Part shown: positions 23,901-36,860 of the stretch, piece after piece
How positions within the stretch are numbered: position 1 is the stretch's first letter
Layout of the letters: every line of letters starts with the position of its first letter
DNA from: Dipetalonema caudispina
Taxonomy: Eukaryota > Nematoda > Chromadorea > Rhabditida > Onchocercidae
Direction of reading: 5' to 3'
NCBI GenBank assembly: GCA_013365325.1
Contig: JABVXV010000099.1
Location: 1-64,000, forward strand
DNA length: 64,000 nt
The notes under the pieces: generated by a model
The model's database searches: none
What the model was told of the DNA's origin: nothing
Seen by the model: the letters and a program-made list of their open reading frames with translations, nothing else
Position numbers and translations under genes: made by a program

Positions 23901-26900
23901 GCAAAATATTATTAAAGGAGGAATGAAGATGTGGTGGTCGTTGAAATTAGTCTGAAACATTATATAACTGTTTTGTAAGGACGATATGCGCTGGCTAGGT
24001 CATTTAGCCTGTTAATTCTACTGTGGTGAAATTCATCAGAAATTCATCCCAAATATTTCTTCTGGATAGCTACTGTTACGAAATTGTTCTAATAATATTA
24101 AAAGCATTAATTTTGTATCAAAATAATGCCCCGAAAAAGCACTTACCCACTTCTCAACTTTATTCATAAATTCCATTACTTTTTCTTTTATGATTTCCTA
24201 CGAGACAAAACTTCAATTGCTGTTACTCATATATTATGATATCAGAATCAAAAATTTCCATAAGCCTAGTGAGAAGGTAAGGATAATAGATTTAGTAAGT
24301 CCAAAGATGTTTTCATATTCTGACGAGTTGATTTATAAGCTTAGCAAAAAATAAACATTTGACTGAAACAATAGAAATACTGGAGAAATACTTGTAACAA
24401 CAAGATGAAAATTCCGATCAACCACTCTAGTTTACCAGCGTTGTCGAAGAATGAATAAGTTGCTCAAAAATTTCACTTTTTCTACAATTTAAAGTTTTAA
24501 AATTAATTTAAAATATTTTAAGTTATAATAACATAGAATTTCTGGGAATTCAATGTTGAGAATATAATTCTGGAATATGATACTGGATAAATAATAAGGT
24601 TCGTTGCAAAACTAAAGGAGTAGGTAAAAGCTGGAACTTCTCTCTATACAAACCACTCAGTAATTTGCATAATTGTAGATGTCTAGAACTCATGATTATG
24701 ATATAAAATCAATGCCAGAATTCTCAAGCATTTCTTTTATTCTCAGCAATATGTTGTAACTAGAAGGAAGTATAGTTACAATGTATTGGTGAGAATAAAA
24801 GATAATCAGTGTGAAATATGCAGTTATTATTACTGGTCAGTCTTGCATTTAAAATATTTTAGAAGCAGTCTACACAATTTCTTGTCAGTTTTTGATTACA
24901 ATGGAAAGCTTATTAAGTTCATTGGTTGCATTTTATTATGCATCTGTGAGGGAGATAAAAAACACTGCTTGTCAGCGAATTCGGGCAGATGTTTAATCAG
25001 CATCTTCCTGATATGCTCCTAATATTGGATTTATTCTTACAATTAAATTTTTAAATATCAGATAATAAACTGTGCAGTAATAAACGTAAGCAATCCAATA
25101 GTATATACCTTGAACTCCTACATGAACAGTTTGCTGCTTTGCTCAAAATACTGCTTAAATTTAAGTTATCTCCTAAATACTTTACCGCCAGGGAGGATTT
25201 ATTTTTAGCAAATATTTCTGGAAGTTATTATTTATTATTAGTTAAGCGTTCAAGTATTGCATGAGTATTTGCATGCACCAAGTCTTTCTAGAATCACTAA
25301 TTTCGTTCTGGTTGTTAATTGATTCCTTTCCGCAGAAGTGGCTTAAATTGCTACTTTCTCTGAAATGAGTAACTGAAAGTCGAAATTCTCCGTCGAGTTA
25401 AGTGTATGAAGCGGAATCGACACTGTTATCATCATTTAAAACTGAAATTCAACTTCGTGAATATATATCATTTGTTTTCACTGCTTTTACTGAAGGGAAA
25501 TTGAAGCTGGGCTTAAAATAAATAGATTGGTTAAAATGCCAGAACTTAGGCTAACGAATAGTATTGCAAATTTAGGGAAATAAAGGAACAAGGCAATCAC
25601 CTATTTAAACAAATCGGAGCTATGCGACAAGTAAATTTTATTTTGATTCATTCGGTCAGAAAAACACAATAAATTTAATTAGAAACTGACGTGAGTCACC
25701 AATTTCATTAGTTGTTTCACTTCTTCCAAATAAACCGAAATTTACATTGTTATAACCAATATGATGCTAAATACTACAGAAAAGTGAATTATAAAATTGG
25801 AATTAAATCGTATAGGAAGACAATTGTTTGAATGTTATTATTTAAAGAAGAAAATTCCAGTTCAACTTAAAGTTTCAATCAGCACATGAATAAATAAATT
25901 TTCGAAGTTACTAAATTTACATAGATCTATCTGATTGATATTCGTTTTATGAATTGAAAAGAGAAAAAAAAAAAAAGATTTTCATTATTCACTTCATCTC
26001 TACGATGAGACAGTGATTGAGTCGATGCTTTGATTTGATACAATGAAACAAGTAAATGATACAAACTACTTATGATAAAAATACATTTCTTAACAAAGCA
26101 AACAAGAGACTTTGGTCACATTGAGAAAACCAATTTCTTTTGATATTGTATGATATTTGGTATGCAAGTCAAAAATACAGCATTAGTGTAACATTTCTTA
26201 CTGCGATAATTGTACGCTTTAGATAGTAAGCGATACATGTCATCCGTTATTTCCTAGTATATCGATAATTTCAAATATTTTTCAAAAGCAGATATTTGCA
26301 CACGTTGAAGGTGATTAGTTTCTTTTTCTTCAGCATATTTTCACGTGTATTATTAAAAAGACTAATTTATGTTTTTCCTTGAAAGTTACAGAACAATTGT
26401 AGATCGTTCTGTAATTTTCACAAACGAAAATTTCAAGCCAGAAAAAAGAAATCGTTATAATTGACTGGAATATTTCAGGGAAATTCCTCTAACCAGTAAC
26501 TAAAAATTTCTCATGATTGTTCAGATGAATCAACATTAAGCAGTCAGATGTCAATTTCTGACAATGAAAATCGCAAGAATTTGCATTCACAATTTTAGTA
26601 TTTGTAACTTGACTATCATATTTGACATTTTTCATTTATGTTTAATGATTTTTTTTTTCTTGAGAGAACTTAGTTAATTTCTTGCAGTGAAATTAATGTC
26701 TTGAGTACTTAGAATCAAATATGAAACAGAAATCACCGCAAGATTCTCCTGACAATCAAGTTTATCAACTGTTTGTCGCATTCTAATTCTGACTGGCTTT
26801 TTTCAATCAAAATTGAAATACAACAAAACTGTAAACAAGATTTGCAGCTTTTTTGCCAAGAAATCCCGAATTTTTCTCATTAATAAGCACTGAAAACTTA

Positions 26901-29005
26901 AGCTATGCATCGGAAAGGTCTCTGTCACTACTTTTAAAAAGTTCATACTATTTTCAGCATTTTCCTTCGAGCTTCGAGTCTCTCTAAGTTGCAAATGCTT
27001 ATCGATATCAATACTACTACCTTTTTCAGAATCCGCTATTTTGACTTTTAAATGCGCAAAAGTCTCGAAGTATATGATATATCTGAAAAAGAGAAATTGC
27101 AGGATTTTTTTGAGAATTTGGTGAGTCTTCACAATAAAAACGTGAGTAACTTTAGCCCCTTTCTAGAGAACACACAAATAAAAGGGACCAAAAAATTGGC
27201 CAAGTTAGGAATTCGGATAAACTGGCATCAAGGACTATAATAAAGAAATATTAAGTCGTGTGAAATTCAGTTTTCAAATTAGCTTCTAGTTAGGGTATCT
27301 TTTAAATCAGAACCTTTCTCGCCCCTTTTTGCTCTATCAATTTTTTTATTTTTGTCGAAATATTCTATAGCAAGCGACAAAAAAGGAGGAATGAAGAAAT
27401 AGAGAATGTGAAATGAGCATTAGAGATGAGCGATGGTGTCACATCTAATTCATGGTTTACTGATCCTCCTCATATGTATCATTCCAAGCATTTTTCAGTT
27501 AGATATTTGACAAGCTTAGAAAATGATATAAGCTCCAACAAAAAGCTCCACTGCTATCAGTCAATTGCTAAATGATTGCCATTTGCACACTTATTATGGT
27601 GCCACACAATCCTGCATCGTTTTCATGGCTCATTCCTCTAACAGAAACAACATATCGTTGTAGATAAAATGAAGTTTAGATGTTTCCTTGAATCGCAAAA
27701 AAACAAGGCCGAAAATATGAACTGCGTGATTTATGGAATCTTTTTCTTTTTTTGTTTAAAGCATAATTTGATCCTATTGAGCCGAAGATATTGGATAGAA
27801 TAAAGTGGCATCAAATCTCTGAATTTTGCATAGATTACAAAGGAAAAGGACGAAAATTCGATTAATAAAAACAGGAATTCCTCCTTGTCTCCATCGAATT
27901 CGCTGTAGAAATGAGTGAGAATTCGTTCAAACCGTTGTATCAAGCATTTAATGCTATGAAATTTCATCTGATAAATTTAATTTTTCAATTTCAAAATATT
28001 TTATTATGTAAGAATTATGTCAGTTGTAACAGTAACTATCAACACATACCTTCAAAATGGAATCGATTGAAAACATGTAAATTGTCTGGTTTTTGCTTGA
28101 AACCTAAAAGTTTGAGAAAACGATTGTTACAACAACTTGAAAATACAAATTCTATTTCAGGAGAATTTCGGTAAATTCTTTAAACTATTCTTTAAGAAAA
28201 TGTAAAATTCAATTAGTAATAGCATACCAACGACTAGGTAACTGTTATTTTATTGCAGCTTTAGCTTCCAGAAAAAAAATAAGTTCATCATTGAAACGAT
28301 GAATTCTTAAAAGACTTCAGAAATCAAACGTTCCTATAATTTTTTCTTTCAGCTATCCACTACTAGTCATAATGTTGATTATGGGAAAGATTTTTTAGCA
28401 TTTATGTGATATGTCTCGTTTCAGGAATCTAGACTAATGATTCAGCCGATATTTTGTTCATGATAAGTTTCACTCCAATCTCCCGCTATACATTTGTTGT
28501 GATACCCTAGAAATTCGTTGGGAAGTACTGGGAAAAACGAGTTATTGTTACCTTTCACATATACAATGAGGAAATTGTAGAGAATAATAGAAATTACTAC
28601 AAGACTATGTTATCGGTATTTTGCAATTCATATCATTGTGTGACTAAAATGAGATAAGAGATGCTCTGTAGAAATAAGGGAGAAATAATATTCTATTCCC
28701 AGTAATATTTTAGCATCTTCTTTGCATAGATTAAAATGCAATAAACAAATTCGCTCAAGCCTAAAAACATAGATCTTTTAACACCTATCTCTTTTAGCAA
28801 CAATTTTCAGTGGATGATATTTAATTTTTCAAACGAAGTTTAACCCTTTCCTTCATTATCAATTAATGTCTCTTAAAGTAAAAATATTCCTTCTAATTTT
28901 TTTTTTCTGCCAAATGGCGAAATGATGTATTAGCTAAATCAGAATGACTTAAGCTCTAAAAGACACATTAAGAAGTAAAATTTGTTTACCGTTCGTAGGA
29001 GAGAA
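20959..29005. other. AT-rich stretch with scattered minus-strand exon candidates
   Basis: No gene could be assembled. Exon-like minus segments with both splice signals include 25168-25105, 24197-24147 (EIIKEKVMEFMNKVEKW, phase 0 both ends, GTAAGT donor) and 28099-28046 (acceptor ACTTTTAG, donor GTATGT). A segment starting near 27100 after TCTTTTTCAG is also open. At 22146-22117 an ATG (MESNRRKK) runs into a GTAAGT donor. They may belong to one or more minus-strand genes with small exons, or be chance. Confidence 0.3.
22901..22961. repeat. Imperfect tandem repeat, unit about 37 bp
   Basis: GTTTGAGTTTAAGT followed by a GACAA block occurs twice, around 22901 and 22938. The second copy is diverged. 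Confidence 0.7.
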
Positions 29006-30901
29006 TTAGTGAAATAATCGGTGAAGTATTACGATTGTTGGATAATCTGAACACACCGTCAGGCTGAGTGTACCGGCCAGAAAGAAGATAGGCAACCGAT
29101 CTTAGAAAAAAAGTCAAGCAGATTTTCTTCCAAACCATCCTTCTTCAGTGGAATAAATAATGGGCAACAAGTATCAAGGAGGCTACCGTATAATCCATTG
29201 AGAATGTGATGATAACCTAAGGAGAGGAAGGGGTGGAGGAATTGCTGCAGAAATGGCATATTACAGAATCAGAGGACAAATTTGATTGCCTAACTAAAAT
29301 GTCATGCTTTAGTCCCAGAATGTGTGTTGTTTTTGAAGAGTTTCAGGTAGTAAGCTTAACATTGCCATCCTTCCTATCAAATAATGTTATTTTTGGGGAA
29401 TAGAAGGAATGTACTCATCATCCTCATCTAAAAAGAGCCGTATTTTCGCCTTATTCTTCATCAAATCGATGTTACTGACATTTTGAAAGAACTTAAATTA
29501 CGAAAATTTAGGTACAATTAACTGATTCATTAAAGTTTTACAAATAGTTAACCTTATGTCATATACGGTATCATTCATCTCTTCTTTTATATATTTCATT
29601 TGAAGTAGAAGAAAGTCAGGGCATCTTTCAAATCAGATCCTTTCCCTTCCCTTTCCTTTATTGGTCCTCGTATTATTGTTGAAATTAGAATGGATCAACA
29701 TTACATCTGGGAATTACTATTCGTCGATTGTAAAAGTTAACCCTTTCATGACTGATTATCTGAAAATCGTAGGTCATCTAACTTTAATATTGATTGATAC
29801 TGACAGAAAAGATTATTAAAAAAATGATAAAAACCACTTTTTTTTTATATGTACATTTAAAGACGGATGAAATCTAGGGTATTCTCGTTTTTTTATACAT
29901 TTTAATTCATTTAATTCGTTACTTATGTAAAGAAAAGTTTTGTTTCAGAGTTTATAATGTACACTGCTTTCCATCTGCAATGTATTTGAAGTATGCATCT
30001 GCTTTTATTTTTAATTAAATTTTGAATTTCTTCTAAACTGTAGTTTAACCTTTACCCATCAACAAAATGAAGACAAGTTTTTTAAAAATTGGACCCGCAT
30101 GAGAAACTTGGTTTGGTTAGTTAGTTATTGAAGCTGATTTGAAGAAAAGTTAATTGGTAGGCAAATAGGGAGGTGTTTATGCAATGATTTTTAAAAAGTT
30201 GCTCAGTTATTCGAGCTTATTGGGCTTATCGAAACAAACTAGTACTTACTAAATAGAGTGATACAACTGTTCTTATCGATCTAAATGAATCATAAAATGA
30301 TGGAACGTTTTGCACCACCGAAAAGTATAATTTCACTTGAAAGAAGATCTGTACTTTGTCATAATTATGATTTTTTTAAAAGAAGAATTAGTGGCAAACG
30401 AAATAAATGTTAGTTATAAAAACTCTACTATTGTTCAAACTATATTGCAATGTCTTTTGCTTTGATGCTGCACTACACAGTTGTTGTATCTTAAAGTTTG
30501 TTGATTTTAGAACTTCAAAAATGAAACAAGGAGTGCTATTCAAATTAAGCAAGCAGAAATCAGTTATCAAAACGAATGATGTTATTTTCAATATCATCAT
30601 TTTTTATTTCGTTATAGTTATCTTAATGACAAACTTGATTTCCACTTCATTTTCAAATTTGCTTTCAATAATATATCAGATACCACATTGATCAGCCACT
30701 AATTTCATTATATTTGCGCTTCTTTCTTTTGCCAAACGACAAATAACTTTACCGTTTTGACAGTTTTTAAACGAATAATGAAATGGCTCTTTGTGTATGC
30801 ACATCGTATGTCGTAATTTTGATATTTTGCAGAAATTACTATACTTCTCATCGATTTGGTTCCTTTTCCACAACCACGCAGCAAAGTAATTTTCCCGCAT
30901 T
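29006..30901 (-). CDS. Tentative three-exon minus-strand gene, about 90 residues
   Basis: Exons 30901-30753, 29216-29187 and 29100-29006 join in phase 1 at both introns. Signals: acceptor GATCTTCAG, donor AACG|GTAAAG, acceptor CTCTCCTTAG, donor TACG|GTAGCC, acceptor TTTTTTTCTAAG; a TAA ends the frame. The start at ATG 30900 gives MRENYFAAWLWKRNQ; the last exon has a hydrophobic stretch (LPIFFLAGTLSLTV). No signal peptide at this start and no family recognised. A plus-phase-2 upstream coding exon is possible because an unused A precedes the ATG. The 30-nt middle exon weakens the model, since a segment that short is often open by chance. Confidence 0.25.
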
Positions 30902-33373
30902 CTGAAGATCCATCAAACAGTTGAGATATAATAAAGTGCAAGACCGTGTCATTCAGGTCACTTTCTTGCTACTGAATGTTCATAAATTGCAACCTTTCTT
31001 GAATGATTCTCCTTGGGTTTTCAAATTAAGTATGAATTCAAATGAATGGTTGAAAGACAGATAATTTTTTGCATGAAATAAAATGATCTGTAATTGTCAA
31101 GCGACATGATCGATTAACTCATCAAAACAATCAAAGAACGTAACACAGGTTTACGACTAATAATAAATATCACTAACTAAAGTCTCGTTTGTTCTCGGTG
31201 GACAGAATTTTGTAACTCCTATTTCAATGGTCAATTTTCTGACCTTTTTCAATTCTAGTTTCTACAACGAGATCAAAAAGTCAGTTCTAAATCTAATCTG
31301 TTCAATGCAAACTCTCTTTGACGTACTGAATCACCTTTTTCCTGTCTTTTGAGGGAAATAGAAAATGTGATGGATTAATACAAATTTCTTCCTGAGAAAT
31401 TCCTTTCGAATATTTTTTTTTTTTTTTGCTTTAAATGTAATACTGAAATTCGAGAAAAATGATTTCGCAGTTCTATGGGGTTAGTTTTCGCATGCTGAAT
31501 AACTAAAACGAAATTAAGCCAGTGCATTTTTCAGATAGTAGCAGCCTCTACATCTAATAGCTAATTATTCTGGAATAGAAATCCGATCAACTGCTGTATG
31601 ATTGTCAGCTCCGGTTGGTGAGTAAGATATGGGAGCATCTTTATAACAATGAATTGGAAGACTGAACATCGCGTTCTGGAGGACAACAAAAATTAAGAAT
31701 CCGTCCAGAAACGATAAAAAATGGTATTATTTTCAAGCCTAAATTCTTCCACTAATTGATAGTTCATATTCGTAAGATTTAAAGTGATGGATCAATATTT
31801 TTTGCTTTTTCTTATGCCTAAATAGCCTCGTGCATTGTCTTAGAGAGGGGTATCAGACATTTAAGTTAAATGGGATTATTATATTGAGTTTGAGAAAAAT
31901 ATAGAAATTTCATTCAGAAGCCTTCATAAGGAATTCTGCGACATTCTTGATTATCTTTACAACATTCAACTATTTTTGGTCAACAACATATTCGGTAAAA
32001 TGGACAAGGGAACATGTTGTACTTGCATTCAAATGGTGAATTTGGATTGTCGTCACCGATATATTTTTGGAAGGTCTAAAACTTAATGTTCAAGCTTTCC
32101 TGATTGTTGGAATATTCCTGAAGCAGATATTTCAATTTTACATTAACTTATGCGAGCTCCATCTAATGATGGTAGTTTCTATTATTATCATAGCATAAGT
32201 CGCATCGAAGATAAGGCATGATATCTCAAACTTGATCATCCTTCGCTACTAGTCATCTTCAACAGGGGACTGAAAGGAAGGATTGTCTCATTCATAAGAT
32301 TTTCACTATTAGTGAAAGAATAATTATTATGCGATTCCTCAATATTAACTATACCATTTATGATGAAGCGCTTAGAATCCAGCCATAGAAAATCTATGAA
32401 ACGGCCAAAAATCTTGCAATTGTGCTTGCTTCATCTTCTCTATAAGTAAAAAATCTGAATTTAGGTAAAAATATAGTTTAAATGTTACATATAAAAGGAT
32501 AATTAAAGTGATACATATCGATAGTCTTCTCCTTAACAGAAATTGCAAAACTGAAACAGTCAATATCAAAATTTCAGTTTGAATATCGTAATGCGATTTG
32601 TACTTCCCATTTAGGTACTTGAAAGCTCGGAAAAAGCAGTTTATAGACGTATAGCGCTGGTGCTAAAAAATAAAGCTTATAAAATGAGCTGCAAACGAAG
32701 ATGAGGAATTCCACGCGTTATTGTAATGATACAGTATAGTGAAAAAGATTTGCTTGATTTTTAGATTATATTTTATATGTGGCAACTTCAGAAATTTTTT
32801 TCTTTAAATACATAGCACAGTACTTTAAACCGAAATCGAAAATCTCAGTTTTGCTTCACAATTTTGTCGTGAATTTCTTTCAGGCACGTAGAGCTCTTTG
32901 TCATTAATTATTTCAGAATGTCATTTCTGAAATGTTTAACTTTTAAATATCTCGCAGAAACACTGAGTTCTTAAAATTTTAACCATTTTCATATTGAATT
33001 TCTTTTTTTTCCTGAATTTTACAGAGCGGATTTCTTTCCATAAAACAAACAATGGTTGAACAGAATGTGATTCTGTAAGCACTGTTAATTATGCCGAAAA
33101 ATTTGTATAATCGTCATATTTAGAGCAGTAAAATGTGTGAGCAAGAAAAAAAAGACAAAAGAACAAACGATGATGAATTGATTCCTTTAAAAGATAAGTT
33201 ATTGCCAAGAATAAATCTTTTTTTACAACTGTTGTTGCGTTAGTTGAACAGTATAACAGTGATTTGGCTGCACCGAAAATCCGCATCATCTATGGTTTTA
33301 TGCAATAAATTTTATACCGCGATTAGCAAGATTTGTTCATTTAGTCATCTGGCTGTTTATCTTTGCATTTCAG
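30902..33373. other. AT-rich stretch, no supported gene
   Basis: A minus open segment at 32569-32372 carries a basic-then-hydrophobic pattern (RRRLSICITLIILLY) like a type II signal anchor, but it lacks an initiator ATG and a usable donor in frame. Nothing else stands out. Confidence 0.4.
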
Positions 33374-33426
33374 ATTGCTTGGATCTGACAATGATTGATC
33401 CAATTTACAACTTTGAAACTTTGAAA

Positions 33427-33854
33427 ATGCTTGCAATTTTTTTGGTTTGGTGAGTTATCTGTTTTATATACATTCTATACCAATTAATTGTACCATTTGA
33501 ACATTATTCATTGCAGTTATCGTTAAACATTGTACTGAAAATAAAATAAATCATTGTGTTGGAAAGATTTTCAGGAAATATTTCGAATATTTTGTGATTG
33601 CTAATCGGTGTTTTAAGGATATTTGGAACAAGATGTGAAGAAGCAATGCATCGGCCAAATAGGTAGCTCAAACAACAAGGACTAACTAATCTATTATTTC
33701 TATAAAAATTAGATTTTGCATGTTTTATATTTTGTTCAATAACAAAAGTTTTTGGTCTGCCTCGACAGCATTGTGCATGGATAGAAAAAGAGAACGAGAC
33801 TCATATTGTCAGCTGTATGTTATCAAACTTTGTTGTCATCTTAGAATGAAATGA
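33427..33854 (+). CDS. Tentative small secreted Cys-containing protein
   Basis: Coding exons 33427-33449, 33618-33662 and 33713-33854 total 210 nt (69 aa), phases matching (2, then 2). An acceptor TTTGCATTTCAG at 33373 precedes the first exon; donors are TTTG|GTGAGT and ATAG|GTAGCT, acceptors TTTTAAG and AAATTAG. The start MLAIFLVWIFGTRC reads like a signal peptide, and the remainder has five more Cys, including a CC pair near the end. No family is recognised. The last intron is short (50 nt) and its acceptor weak, so the third exon is uncertain. A frame upstream of the ATG in the first exon is also open, so this might instead be internal to a larger protein. Confidence 0.28.
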
Positions 33855-34640
33855 TATCATGACTAGATGATGATAATTTGGAAATTGCTTTACAGTATAA
33901 CACTATATCACATTATGTCAGATAGTCACATAATTGTTGAACTTCACAAAACCCTTCATTTGTGTGTTTGATGAATTGGTCACACCTTTGTATTCTTCAT
34001 TAAGGTCTGATCCACAGAAATTGCCTGTTGAATGACTAACAATTTTTAAGTTTCTGTTTAGCCAAAACGCTCCGAATATCCCAATAATTCTCTTCAGTCT
34101 CAGTAGTCGAACCCTCATTCCAACAGAGTGATATGATATGAAACAATTCCCGATATTTCGTCATATTTGTTCTCAATGCAGTCCATTGCTTTACTATTGG
34201 GAAGAACAGATTGTTGAAAAACCGATTGAGTCTCTGCTACTATATATTTTTCTATTCATTTTATGTTATCACCATGTATTTTTTTCGTAATCTATTTATG
34301 TCCTTCCGACGAGATTTCATATATAGCTTTTTTCTTCAACTGTTTGAAGGCTTCTAAATGTCGACGATAATCTGAAGCATATCGTTTTATTCGGATAGGC
34401 ACGATTTTCGAATTCTGTAGAATATGATGGACCTTGAATAAAGAATAGAAATTACTCAGCAAGTGATATCTTGTTAAAGCTTTAAAAATGTCACCAAAAA
34501 ATAATAGGCTAATAATTAAAAATACGAATTCTACTTCTACCTAATCTACTTAAAACCTTACCAGTCACAAATGGATTATCCTAAACTAACCGAAGTCTAT
34601 GTTGGAAATATATTTTGCACTTGTATCTGAAATTTTACAG

Positions 34641-34818
34641 CTGGTACCATCGATCGGGCAGAGGAAGATAAGAAATCTTGCACACTAGTGGAAAAGTGCC
34701 GTAAGTCGAGTTGCTTCGGTTTTCGTTTTATTTGAATAGTGATATCTGTGATAAGTTTTGTTTGCTAGCACATACTGGTTCACATGTTTTGCATGAGAAA
34801 AAAATACTTTCAGTTTGA
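34641..34818 (+). CDS. Exon pair candidate, gene unidentified
   Basis: A 60-nt segment 34641-34700 sits between a strong acceptor (GAAATTTTACAG) and a strong donor (GTAAGT). Only one frame is open, reading GTIDRAEEDKKSCTLVEKC. It can join in phase 1 to 34769-34818 (acceptor TTTGCTAG), which ends at a TGA. The alternative acceptor ACTTTCAG at 34813 opens a longer frame (FETLNAAKKSLDEK and on) but in the wrong phase. No upstream exon was found. Confidence 0.3.
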
Positions 34819-36800
34819 AACGCTGAATGCTGCCAAAAAGTCCCTTGATGAGAAATCACATGAAGGAAAGTTGACCGAACAATTTGTCCTTTATTTTCTT
34901 ATCACCGTAGCAGGAGTTTTTTTATAAATTTCTGACCATTGCACAAGCTATTTAAAATAATGAAATCTGCTAAGTCTAACATATTCAAAATTGATTCTTT
35001 TGATGACGAAGAAAGTGGAAAATATCAAGTTGCAACACAAAATATCTTGCGTGAATTTACAACATACTTCTTAACTTTCTTAACATTTAAAATTGATGAA
35101 TAACTTAGATGTAACGTATGGATACATAAGATTTTCCCACTACACGATACAGTGTATACTGTCTATTCAGGTATTCAGTATAATGACAGGATTTCTTGGT
35201 GATCGAGTTGGTTTGCCAATCTGAATATTTTTGTTACAAAGTTATTAAATACCAAATGTTTCCTTTAATTATTCATACTTTTTTCTGTTTGCTATCTGTC
35301 AGATGGCATATAATGGATTTCCAGCGATTGTACGGATTAGCTTTTGGATTATATTTTATTATCAGTAACGTTGATAAAATATATTGCGATAAGTAGCTGC
35401 AACCGATACCATGTTGTATGCCATTGTTGTTAGATATTTTTTAGTTTTCAAGCTTGCTGAATTTAATATGAAAATTGAAAGAATTGGATCGTGTTTGAAT
35501 GAGTAGTTCATCATTCTTTACTTTTTAGAGTATCGTACTTGCTCCGAACACCTGCTTACACTTATATTTTGACATGAAGAAAGTATAGCAAGGAAATGCT
35601 AAGTAAAATTGTCCATTACCAAACCGACATTACGTTTTATTCTATTATTCTTATATATATTCAACAGCTGACAAGAACCTGATGTAATTGGCTATCAGCT
35701 GATAATGTTACAACATTTTGTATCATTGGATTAATCATAAGAACTGTTATGCTTTTTCGATGGGACGCTATCCACATTTTTTTAACTTCCTCGATATGCC
35801 TTCCTTGCTGTCTCGAAATCGCACTATCAAAAGGTTCTACCTTAGTGAAATAGCTGCAACAAATTTTTCAACACTTATTGGGAAATGCAAAGAAGTCGTA
35901 CGTGAAAATGCCATTTCAAATCAGCGCAGATGATCAAGAATGTTTTGTTGCTCGTCTTTTTTTTAGCGCTCTCTGTCCAAAATGAAATAAGTTTGGACAT
36001 TCTAACATACTAGCCTAGGGATCTCCGTCATTCTTACACTGCAGATAAAAAATGACACTTGAATTCGGTGCACTCGATTTCCGACATTGCTGTTGGGCAG
36101 AATGGTTAGGTGGTATTTCGTCCAAGGAAGGAAGTTACTTTGGAGTGGGGATGCAGAAATTTCCCCATTGTTTCCCGAGAATTCTCGTTTTTCTCGAGTG
36201 GTGTGGCATTATTTCCAAAGTGTTCGGGATCATTAAAGTGCCTATAGTTAGTTATAAAAGAAGTATCATGAATGACATTGGTCTTCTCTGTGGGAAACCA
36301 CTTGCAACACTGATTTTATCTAACAATTACTAAGCAACCTTTTATTCCAAATCATACCGTTACGCTGTTGACCAGTGCTCTGTTCTGAAATGACCTGTCA
36401 GACCACAACCATGACTGTTGTTTGCTTCATCTCGTATTTACAGTCGTGTTGATTTTCACATGAATCATTTCGTTGCTCTTCCTTCACATTTCTTAATTTC
36501 TGTGATTATTAACAGTACAGAATGTGTTTGAGCAATCGCTAAGTTGATTGTTATTAAAATTATTAGTTTAATTATATTTTTTCTTACACTTTGCTTGCAG
36601 TACTCGAAACTGTCCTCATTTATGAAAAGCATACTTGCACTTTTCTCAGTATTATTATACGAGAATATTATGTAAAAAATGTTTTGGTAGTTCTTTAGCC
36701 AAATTTTTATATCTGACATTTTAGTGGAAAAACTAACAAATATCGAAATAAAATGCGGATAAATTTATGAGCTGTGCAAGCAGTTCATTTGTATTTACAG
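34819..36800. other. AT-rich stretch upstream of the TTR-like genes
   Basis: A 93-codon ORF at 36052-36333 follows an acceptor-like ACACTGCAG and includes GLLCGKPLATLIL, similar to the N-terminal strand of TTR-like proteins, but it has no donor linking it to the exon at 36861. A short signal-like ORF (MKSILALFSVLLYE) starts at 36621 but does not join in phase. Confidence 0.4.
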
Positions 36801-36860
36801 AAAGTTCGTTGTAGTTTTATTTGTCAGATCTTTCATATACTACATTACTTGATTTCTCAG

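Noticed and set aside
32372..32569. Type II signal-anchor-like minus frame
   Set aside because: No initiator ATG before the hydrophobic stretch and no donor that joins it to a downstream exon; tempting as a sulfotransferase start given nearby PAPS synthase, but unsupported.
34090..34125. GGTTCGACTAC on the minus strand, resembling a tRNA T-arm
   Set aside because: The flanking bases do not form the T stem, and no acceptor, D or anticodon arm could be folded around it.
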